Shown in pieces: positions 57,838-64,000 of a DNA stretch of 64,000 nt. Made by a program: the position numbers and the translations under genes. This stretch comes from Nitrosopumilus sp. (GTDB taxonomy: Archaea; Thermoproteota; Nitrososphaeria; Nitrososphaerales; Nitrosopumilaceae). Where the stretch lies: the NCBI RefSeq assembly GCF_025698945.1, contig NZ_JAILWM010000003.1, forward strand, positions 62,001 through 126,000, written 5' to 3'. The notes under the pieces were generated by a model. That model saw only the letters and a list, made by a program, of their open reading frames with translations, ran no database searches and was not told where the DNA came from. The stretch's first letter is position 1; every line of letters starts with the position of its first letter.

Positions 57838-59550
57838 ATGGTAGATTCTCTTGAATACGATCTGATTATTTGTGGTTCTGGGCTTGCTGGGTTAAGAGCA
57901 GCAATTGCTGCAGCAAAAAAAGGCCCTAACCTCAAAATTGGAATTGTATCCAAAGTCCAAGTTATGCGTTCGCACTCAGTATCAGCTGAGGGTGGTACTG
58001 CAGCAGTTCTCTTTGAAGATGAAGGCGATACTATAGAATCTCATATTTATGATACTGTAAAAGGAAGTGACTTTCTTGCAGACCAAGATGTAGCAGAAAG
58101 ACTTTGTGTTGAGATGCCAAAAGAAATTCATCAACTTGATCATTGGGGAATGCCTTGGTCAAGACGAGATGATGGAAGAATTGATCAAAGAAATTTTGGT
58201 GGTTATAGTTTTCCTAGAGCAACTTATGCATCTGATAAAGTTGGCTTTTTTGAGATGCAAACATTGTATGATACATGTCAGAAGTTTGAAAATATTGAAT
58301 ATCTTAACGAGTGGTTTGCAACTGCAATTATTCATGATGGAAAACGATTCATGGGATTAACTGCGATTGAATTATCAACTGGAACATTTTACACAATCAA
58401 AGGCAAAGCGTTAATCATTGCAACAGGTGGAGCTGGAAGATTATACAGCTTTTCAACTTATGCATTATCATCAACACCGGATGGTTTGGATATGGGGCTA
58501 CGAGCTGGAATGGCTCTCAAAGATATGGAGTTTGTACAATTCCATCCCACAGGAATTTTACCGTCTGGAATTTTAATTACAGAAGGTGCTCGTGGTGAAG
58601 GAGGTTATCTCTTAAACAACAAAGGCGAGAGATTTATGAAAAAATATGCAGCAGGGAAAATGGAATTAGCTCCAAGAGATATTGTATCAAGAGCTATCAT
58701 GACAGAGATTCAAGAAGGTAATGGATTCAAACATGAAACAGGAGTTGATTGCATGAAACTTGATTTGAGACATTTAGGTGATGAAAAAATAAAAGAAAAG
58801 TTGGGTGGAATTAGAGAGATATCAATTAAGTTTTCAGGACTTGATCCTGCGACTGATTTGTTAGACATCAGACCAGTATGTCACTATATGATGGGAGGAC
58901 TTCATACTGATATTGATGGGGCAACTGAAATCATGGGAGTTTGGGCAGCAGGTGAGGCTGCGTGCAATAGCGTTCATGGCTCAAACAGACTAGGTGCAAA
59001 TTCAACTTCGGAATGCATAGTTTGGGGCAAAATTACAGGTGAATTAGCAGTAGAGTATATTCAAAAAGGAATTCCATCTAATCCATGGCCACATCATTTG
59101 GTTTCAGCTGAAGAGAAGAGAATCTATGATGGAATCTTTAGGGGAAATGGTGATGTTAATCCATATGAAATTAGACAGGAATTAACTGATACAATGACTG
59201 AGAAAGCATATGTGTATAGAAATGAAACTGATCTTGTTGCGGGTCTCAAAAGAATTCGTGAATTAAAGACAATGACATGGAAACATGTAGATGATAAAGC
59301 AAAAGAGTACAATACTAATTTTGCAAATGTAATGGAGCTTGATTCAATGTTCAGAGTTGCAGAAATTGTTTTGCTTGGAGCAATTAATAGAAAAGAATCA
59401 CGTGGAGCACACTCTAGAACCGATTACACTAAACGTGATGATGCTAATTTCTTGCATCATACACTTGCTTACTATGATCCAACTGAGCCAATCATGAAAA
59501 CATTTCCAGTAACAATTACTAAGTATCAGCCAGTGGAGAGGAAGTATTAG
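57838..59550 (+). CDS. sdhA: Succinate dehydrogenase flavoprotein subunit
   Basis: The 570-aa protein has the FAD Rossmann motif [20 protein letters not shown], the His-bearing [20 protein letters not shown] (covalent FAD), [20 protein letters not shown], and [20 protein letters not shown]. These are the SdhA/FrdA active-site residues. It oxidises succinate and feeds electrons to SdhB. First gene of sdhA-C-D-B. Length matches the family. Confidence 0.96.
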   Translation: MVDSLEYDLIICGSGLAGLRAAIAAAKKGPNLKIGIVSKVQVMRSHSVSAEGGTAAVLFEDEGDTIESHIYDTVKGSDFLADQDVAERLCVEMPKEIHQLDHWGMPWSRRDDGRIDQRNFGGYSFPRATYASDKVGFFEMQTLYDTCQKFENIEYLNEWFATAIIHDGKRFMGLTAIELSTGTFYTIKGKALIIATGGAGRLYSFSTYALSSTPDGLDMGLRAGMALKDMEFVQFHPTGILPSGILITEGARGEGGYLLNNKGERFMKKYAAGKMELAPRDIVSRAIMTEIQEGNGFKHETGVDCMKLDLRHLGDEKIKEKLGGIREISIKFSGLDPATDLLDIRPVCHYMMGGLHTDIDGATEIMGVWAAGEAACNSVHGSNRLGANSTSECIVWGKITGELAVEYIQKGIPSNPWPHHLVSAEEKRIYDGIFRGNGDVNPYEIRQELTDTMTEKAYVYRNETDLVAGLKRIRELKTMTWKHVDDKAKEYNTNFANVMELDSMFRVAEIVLLGAINRKESRGAHSRTDYTKRDDANFLHHTLAYYDPTEPIMKTFPVTITKYQPVERKY

Positions 59551-59982
59551 ATGGATAACGAGAATAGACGAGAAGGAATATTTGGAATGGCCAATCCAGG
59601 TCGTTTTGGAATTGAACGTGTTGCATATTGGTTAATGAGATTGAGTGGTTTAGGATTATTAGCATATTTTGTAGCTCACATTTATGAAACTAGTACTATT
59701 TTACGTGGAAGAGCTGGATGGGATGATTTTCTAGCATTAACTCAAACCACTGAAGGACACATTGTTTTAGCAATTGTAATTGCAATGTGTGTATTTCACA
59801 CTGTCAATGGAATTAGAGTGATGCTAGGACATGGTGGAGTTGGTGTTGGAAAACCAGCAAGACCTGATTATCCATATGATCCAGCATCACAAAATTACAG
59901 ACACAAAATTGGAATCTACTCGGCTATTATTCTTGCAGCAATTGCAATGATGTATGGTCTGGCAGTTATGTTTGGTGAATGA
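59551..59982 (+). CDS. sdhC: Succinate dehydrogenase membrane subunit (SdhC)
   Basis: The 143-aa protein has three helices: RVAYWLMRLSGLGLLAYFVA (with the heme-b His near HIYETS), GHIVLAIVIAMCVFHTVNGI (second His) and the last IYSAIILAAIAMMYGLAVMF. It follows sdhA directly (1 nt) and is typical of the archaeal cytochrome b subunit. Confidence 0.9.
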   Translation: MDNENRREGIFGMANPGRFGIERVAYWLMRLSGLGLLAYFVAHIYETSTILRGRAGWDDFLALTQTTEGHIVLAIVIAMCVFHTVNGIRVMLGHGGVGVGKPARPDYPYDPASQNYRHKIGIYSAIILAAIAMMYGLAVMFGE

Positions 59983-59983
59983 T

Positions 59984-60328
59984 ATGAGAGAAAGCACAAT
60001 AATGAAAATTCACTACGGGACTGCCTTAGCAGCCGTAGCCTTAGTGGCAGTGCATATTCTTATGCGTCTAACGCAGGGATTTGCAGAATCTCTTGAATTT
60101 GAGAGTGTTTTGGCAAATTACAAGTTCCTACCATATGCTCTAATGCTTGAATTAATTTTGATCTTACTTTCAATTCATGGTTTCAATGGACTTCGTGTAA
60201 TTTTGCTTGAGCTAAAACAAGGACCAACTTATGAAAAAGCAGTATCGTATGGCTGCATTGCTGCAATGGTTGGATTAATAGCCTACGGCTCAAGAACAAT
60301 TATTATGACTAACATGGGGATGGTTTAG
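59984..60328 (+). CDS. sdhD: Succinate dehydrogenase membrane subunit (SdhD)
   Basis: From ATG 59984 the protein is 114 aa with helices HYGTALAAVALVAVHILMRL, LPYALMLELILILLSIHGFN and a third AAMVGLIAYGSRTIIM. A longer upstream frame starts inside sdhC and is rejected. It is the second small anchor subunit. Confidence 0.88.
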   Translation: MRESTIMKIHYGTALAAVALVAVHILMRLTQGFAESLEFESVLANYKFLPYALMLELILILLSIHGFNGLRVILLELKQGPTYEKAVSYGCIAAMVGLIAYGSRTIIMTNMGMV

Positions 60329-60330
60329 AA

Positions 60331-61098
60331 ATGGCACAAGTCTCTAGTATTGCAAACGAGCAAACCTCAACACCATTGTCTTCTCCAAAAACAATTCTTC
60401 TTAGAATCTCAAGGTATAATCCAGAACATGACGAATCAAGTAGATTCATGGAGTTTGATGTTCCATATCAGAGATGGACTACTGTCTTAGAAGCAATTCT
60501 TGAAGTCAAAAAGCACTTTGATCATTCAGTTGCGGTAAGATATTCTTGCAGACAAGCAACATGTGGATCTTGTGGAATGATAATTAATGGAAAACCAAGA
60601 CTTGCATGCTTTACAAAAATTAGTGAACTAAATTCTGAAGTAGTTACAGTCGAACCAATGAATAACTTCCCAATTATTAGAGATTTAGCTGTAAAGTTTG
60701 AAAAATTATTTGAATCCCATCAAAAAATCAAACCATATCTAGTTAGAGATGACACTGAACTAGAAACAGATCAAAAAGAATTCTTACAATCTCCTGAAGA
60801 AGTTGAGCAGTACATCCAGTTTGCAAACTGCATCAAATGTGGCTTATGTAATTCTGCATGTCCTACCATGGCAACTGATTCGTCATTTGTTGGGCCACAA
60901 GCATTGGCTCAAGCCTATCGCTATGTTGCAGATAGCAGAGATAAGGGCAAAGATTCTAGATTAAAAATAATAGATGATTCTCACGGTATTTGGAGATGTC
61001 ATTTTGCTGGATCTTGTAGTCAGGTATGTCCAAAAGGAGTTGATCCTGCTATGGGAATTCAACTACTTCGAGGATATTTACTAGGTTTTAGAAGTTAA
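60331..61098 (+). CDS. sdhB: Succinate dehydrogenase iron-sulfur subunit
   Basis: The 255-aa protein has a [2Fe-2S] site SCRQATCGSCGMIINGKPRL followed by AC. The [4Fe-4S] motif is CIKCGLCNSACPTMA, and the [3Fe-4S] motif is CHFAGSCSQVCPKGVDP with C-x5-C-x3-C. The CGSC in the first site has a Cys where several homologues have Asp. It relays electrons from SdhA to the membrane subunits. Confidence 0.96.
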   Translation: MAQVSSIANEQTSTPLSSPKTILLRISRYNPEHDESSRFMEFDVPYQRWTTVLEAILEVKKHFDHSVAVRYSCRQATCGSCGMIINGKPRLACFTKISELNSEVVTVEPMNNFPIIRDLAVKFEKLFESHQKIKPYLVRDDTELETDQKEFLQSPEEVEQYIQFANCIKCGLCNSACPTMATDSSFVGPQALAQAYRYVADSRDKGKDSRLKIIDDSHGIWRCHFAGSCSQVCPKGVDPAMGIQLLRGYLLGFRS

Positions 61099-61099
61099 C

Positions 61100-61417
61100 C
61101 TACTTTTTTGGGTTTGGGCTATTGTTAACCTGATTGTTAATTTGTTCAGCCATAAAGTGATTTGAAACATTTACTTTAACATCATTTACACCATCTACTT
61201 TCAGTAGGTTGTCATGAATGTCTTGGCAAATTTTAAAACCAAATACTGCTGGACAAAATGGACTTGTTAGATGCAAATCGACTTTAACATCATTGTTGCT
61301 GATATCAACTTCATCAATTAATTCTAATTCCACAATTGATGTGTTAATTTCTGGATCCACAATCTTTGATAATTCATCGAAGATTTTTACTCGAAGCTGT
61401 TTGATATCTTGGCTCAT
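61100..61417 (-). CDS. MIP18/DUF59-type iron-sulfur assembly protein
   Basis: From ATG 61417 this is a 105-aa DUF59 domain protein: VKIFDELSKIVDPEINTSIV, HLTSPFCPAVFGFKICQDIH and a closing VDGVNDVKVNVSNH. The SPFCP Cys matches the catalytic/cluster Cys of the MIP18/PaaD family, used in Fe-S cluster transfer. It is convergent with sdhB, whose Fe-S clusters could be a target, and divergent from argH. Confidence 0.85.
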   Translation of the reverse strand: MSQDIKQLRVKIFDELSKIVDPEINTSIVELELIDEVDISNNDVKVDLHLTSPFCPAVFGFKICQDIHDNLLKVDGVNDVKVNVSNHFMAEQINNQVNNSPNPKK

Positions 61418-61437
61418 GTGGGCAAAAGCGTCGATGC

Positions 61438-61446
61438 TATATATAA
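61438..61446. promoter_or_regulatory. Shared symmetric TATA box for the MIP18-like gene and argH
   Basis: TATATATAA at 61438-61446 lies 21 nt from both start codons (ATG 61417 on the minus strand, ATG 61467 on the plus strand), and no second box is present in the 49-bp gap. A symmetric TATA could load TFB/RNAP in either direction. Confidence 0.65.
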
Positions 61447-61466
61447 CCATTATAGAACCATTGGTG

Positions 61467-62927
61467 ATGTATCGGTCACGTCTTGATACTGATTTGAGTG
61501 ATATCACTTTAGATTATGTTTCATCAATTAATGATGATTCTCAAATTGCACTTTATGATATTATTGGCAGTCAAGCTCACACATTGATGCTTCATCAACA
61601 AAATATTATTACAAAAAATGATGCAAAAAAAATTTTATCAGCACTAGAGAAATTGAAAAAACAAAAATTTGATAGCTCATCAGGTGCAGAAGATATTCAT
61701 GAATTAATTGAATCACTTGTAATCAAAAATGTAGGTATGGCAAGCGGTGGGAAAATGCATACTGCAAGATCAAGAAATGATCAAGTTGTATTAGATATTC
61801 GAATGAAGATTCGAGACGACATTAACATCACTTGTAATTGCCTTCTAGATACTATCGAAGCTCTGGTTTCCGTGGCTAAAAATCACCAAAAAACCATCAT
61901 GCCTTTGTATACTCATCTCCAACAAGCTCAAGCTGGACTGTTTTCTCATTATTTACTTGCACATGCAGATGTTTTATCTCGTGATTTTCAAAGACTTTAC
62001 CAAACATATGATAGGGTTAATCAAAGTCCATTAGGAGCAGGACCTGTTGGTGGAACAAGTATTCCCATTAATCGAGATACAACTGCAAAACTTTTAGGCT
62101 TTGATTCACTAGTTGAAAATTCAATTGATGCAACAAGTACACGTGATTTTGTAGCAGAATACGTATCTGTAATTGCGATTTTGATGACTAATCTAAGTAA
62201 GATAGCAGAAGACTTTGTAATATGGTCTACTTCAGAATTTTCCTTTATTGAACTTGCAGATGAATTTACATCACCATCAAGTGTAATGCCACAAAAGAAA
62301 AATCCAGACATTTTAGAATTAACTCGAGGAAAAACTGCTGAAATTATTGGAACACTTACTGCAATACTAACTACCATCAAAGGTTTAGCTTCAGGTTATG
62401 GAAGAGATCTACAACAAATCAAATCTTCAATCTGGTCTACTTCAAAAACATCTATTAGTGCATTACTGATTTTAAAATCGCTTTTACTAACACTAAAAGT
62501 AAATGAAAAGCAAATGAAAAAAGTTACAGAATCTAGTAATTTAATTGCACTAGACATTGCTGAAAAATTAGTTCAAGAAGGAATTCCATTTAGAGTGACT
62601 CATAAAATTTCAGGAATTTTAGTTCAACTAGCACATCAATCAAAAAAACCGATCTCAAAACTAACATCTGTAGATATAAAAAAATCAGTAAGTGGCACAA
62701 ATGTAGATCCTAAATTAGTCTCAAAAATTATCGGTACGACTACTGTGATATCTTCTCTAAAAGATAGAAATTCTCTTGGATCCTCAGGCTATGATGAGCA
62801 AAAAAGAATGATTTCCGATAGAACCCAAATGATAAACAACTATAGAATCGATGTGTCTTCAAGAGAAAATAAAATTAATTCATCAATTGATGAAATGACA
62901 AAACAAATTCAGAAGATCATAAAATAG
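61467..62927 (+). CDS. argH: Argininosuccinate lyase
   Basis: From ATG 61467 (486 aa) it has the fumarase/lyase superfamily motifs MHTARSRNDQVVLDIRMKIR, MPLYTHLQQAQAGLFSHYLL, NQSPLGAGPVGGTSIPINRD and SPSSVMPQKKNPDILELTRG (the signature loop with catalytic Ser). The frame is open farther upstream into the divergent gene, but homology begins at YRSRLDT. It cleaves argininosuccinate to arginine and fumarate. Confidence 0.95.
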   Translation: MYRSRLDTDLSDITLDYVSSINDDSQIALYDIIGSQAHTLMLHQQNIITKNDAKKILSALEKLKKQKFDSSSGAEDIHELIESLVIKNVGMASGGKMHTARSRNDQVVLDIRMKIRDDINITCNCLLDTIEALVSVAKNHQKTIMPLYTHLQQAQAGLFSHYLLAHADVLSRDFQRLYQTYDRVNQSPLGAGPVGGTSIPINRDTTAKLLGFDSLVENSIDATSTRDFVAEYVSVIAILMTNLSKIAEDFVIWSTSEFSFIELADEFTSPSSVMPQKKNPDILELTRGKTAEIIGTLTAILTTIKGLASGYGRDLQQIKSSIWSTSKTSISALLILKSLLLTLKVNEKQMKKVTESSNLIALDIAEKLVQEGIPFRVTHKISGILVQLAHQSKKPISKLTSVDIKKSVSGTNVDPKLVSKIIGTTTVISSLKDRNSLGSSGYDEQKRMISDRTQMINNYRIDVSSRENKINSSIDEMTKQIQKIIK

Positions 62928-62943
62928 TTAATAAAAAGAGCAG

Positions 62944-63017
62944 CGGGTCTAGTGGGATTCGGACCCACGACAACCGGATTAAAAGTCCGGTGCGCTACCT
63001 GGCTGCGCCATAGACCC
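62944..63017 (-). tRNA. tRNA-Lys (TTT anticodon)
   Basis: The 74-nt reverse-strand tRNA has acceptor GGGTCTA/TAGACCC and discriminator G. The anticodon stem CCGGA/TCCGG carries CTTTTAA with anticodon TTT, and the T arm is GTGGG/CCCAC. No CCA is encoded. It lies 16 nt beyond the argH stop. Confidence 0.95.
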
Positions 63018-63114
63018 CTGATGAAAAATGCTTTTCGTGTATAATTTAGTCTTTTACAAAATTTTTTGTTGTGACAGAAACTTTTAATCTGGCAATTTGA
63101 TTCAAACAACTTGT

Positions 63115-63189
63115 GCCCTTGTAGTATAGCCCGGTCTAGAATTCGGCCCTGTCACGGCTGAGACGCGTGTTCAAATCCCGCCGAGGGCG
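63115..63189 (+). tRNA. tRNA-Asp (GTC anticodon), weak D and T stems
   Basis: The 75-nt tRNA has acceptor GCCCTTG/CGAGGGC with discriminator G, and anticodon stem CGGCC/GGCTG with loop CTGTCAC (anticodon GTC). The T stem GCGTG/CCCGC has one T-C mismatch, and the D stem GTAT/GAAT shows an A-A opposition. It is otherwise standard, with TTCAAAT in the T loop. Confidence 0.9.
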
Positions 63190-63326
63190 CCATTATTTCT
63201 TAATTATTTCATTGAAAATGATTTTTTAACCGATCATACATGATAGATTTCGTTGTTACTGAAATTGAAATTATGATATAATTTCTTACAAGAATATTAA
63301 AATTCAGGCAATTTTAGTAAAAATTG

Positions 63327-64000
63327 ATGTCTGAGGAGAAAAAAGAATCTGAAATTAAATCAGAAGACAAATCAGCATCAGAAAAAGTTACTGCACAAGA
63401 AAATGCAGACGTCAAAGTTAAAGCTGCAGAAGAAGCAAAGGCTGTTGTAGAAGAAAAAACAATAGAAACAACAGAAGCAGCTGAAGAAGCAGCAGAAAAA
63501 ACTAAAGCTGCTGAAAAGGCCGCAGAGTCTACCAAAGCTGCAGATGAAGCAAAAATTGCTGCTGAAGCTGCAGCCAAAGCAATGGCTGCAGCAAAGGCCG
63601 CTGAAGAAGCAGAAGCTGCCGCAAAAGAAGCAATTGCAAAGGCACAAGCAGCAAAGGAAGCCGCAGAGAAAGCAGCTGAAGAAGAATACAAGGCAATTAC
63701 CGCTGAGGTTAAGGCAGATACAGCAAAACCTGTTGAATATACGTTTAAGCGACAAGGCGAAGAGATCTTCCGTCGTGATATGGGTGAGCCAGAATTTTTC
63801 TTAGATAAAAAAGATAGATTTCCACGTCCCATACTATCACAAGAACAGCAAGAATCACTTACAAGAAAAGCAGAAATTCCACAGGATCAAACCCCAAAAT
63901 ATAATCCAGAACATGTTCTTAGTCCAGAATTTGGTGGTTTATCAAACTATGAACGTGGTGTTGATTCATTTTTAGCAGAAGCAAAAGCAACTCTTGCAAA
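63327..64000 (+). CDS. Ala/Glu/Lys-rich coiled-coil protein (3' end outside window)
   Basis: ATG 63327 opens a frame that runs off the window (224 codons seen). The first 130 residues are an Ala-Glu-Lys helix with repeats (TKAAEKAAESTKAADEAKIA, AEAAAKAMAAAKAAEEAEAA). After that comes a less repetitive part with TFKRQGEEIFRRDMGEPEFF, PRPILSQEQQESLTRKAEIP and SNYERGVDSFLAEAKATL. The long helix suggests an extended coiled coil or LEA-like protein. Family not recognised. Confidence 0.75.
   Translation, partial: MSEEKKESEIKSEDKSASEKVTAQENADVKVKAAEEAKAVVEEKTIETTEAAEEAAEKTKAAEKAAESTKAADEAKIAAEAAAKAMAAAKAAEEAEAAAKEAIAKAQAAKEAAEKAAEEEYKAITAEVKADTAKPVEYTFKRQGEEIFRRDMGEPEFFLDKKDRFPRPILSQEQQESLTRKAEIPQDQTPKYNPEHVLSPEFGGLSNYERGVDSFLAEAKATLA

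Noticed and set aside
63314-63832. Minus-strand ORFs rich in Ser/Ala or Cys/Phe at the right edge
   Set aside because: They are antisense to the Ala/Glu/Lys-rich plus-strand gene, whose codon repetition creates the open frames.

Overview
The window is chromosomal DNA of an ammonia-oxidising archaeon (Nitrososphaeria/Thaumarchaeota, Nitrosopumilus-like). This is an inference from gene content: archaeal information-processing proteins (L7Ae, S28e, L24e, aIF5B, aIF6, small RFC subunit, GINS23, MCM, Hel308, Alba, LSm, archease), class II tRNAs lacking an encoded CCA, strong AT bias, and starts placed about 24 nt downstream of CTTTAAATA/CTTAAG-type TATA boxes, which points to leaderless mRNAs. The family calls come from reading the proteins; no database search was run.

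Layout. 0-6.4 kb: LSm (cut by the edge), a creatininase-family hydrolase, PurU, tRNA-Leu, a phosphoglucosamine-type mutase, then the tight operon rpl7ae-rps28e-rpl24e-ndk-infB. 6.4-19.3 kb: mostly leftward genes for envelope proteins and small regulators, including two large secreted proteins that share an apparently identical 288-bp block, plus archease, an SPFH protein, a ThDP enzyme and a DM13 protein. 19.4-32.3 kb: DedA, a DMT transporter, two sensor kinases and two receiver proteins, a DUF72 protein, a soluble PQQ-type sugar dehydrogenase and a family-5 uracil-DNA glycosylase. 33-40 kb: a secreted Cys-repeat protein and then an island of very small proteins (27-98 aa: zinc fingers, coiled coils, one-helix membrane peptides) with a PD-(D/E)XK nuclease and two related structured RNA candidates.

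40-50.5 kb is housekeeping: hisS, aIF6, two tandem ferredoxins, tRNA-Ser, rfcS, and the overlapping set gins23-mcm-hel308-GT4. 50.5-57.8 kb: a leftward set for nucleotide-sugar modification and IlvE, a nucleotidyltransferase, a ferredoxin-NADP reductase-like protein, tRNA-Ala, a HEAT protein, Alba, an isocitrate-lyase-family enzyme, a decayed MFS transporter and a PadR regulator with a tandem palindromic operator. 57.8-64 kb: sdhA-C-D-B, a MIP18-type FeS assembly protein sharing one TATA box with divergent argH, tRNA-Lys, tRNA-Asp and an Ala/Glu/Lys-rich protein running off the end.

The most interesting material is the 34.7-39.9 kb microprotein island with its twin RNAs (38668-38771 and 39112-39238), which share architecture and show compensatory changes in the outer stem. 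Also notable are a separate 101-nt hairpin candidate at 25366-25466, the surface-protein repeat shared by two neighbouring genes, and the internally deleted transporter beside an apparently intact PadR/operator.
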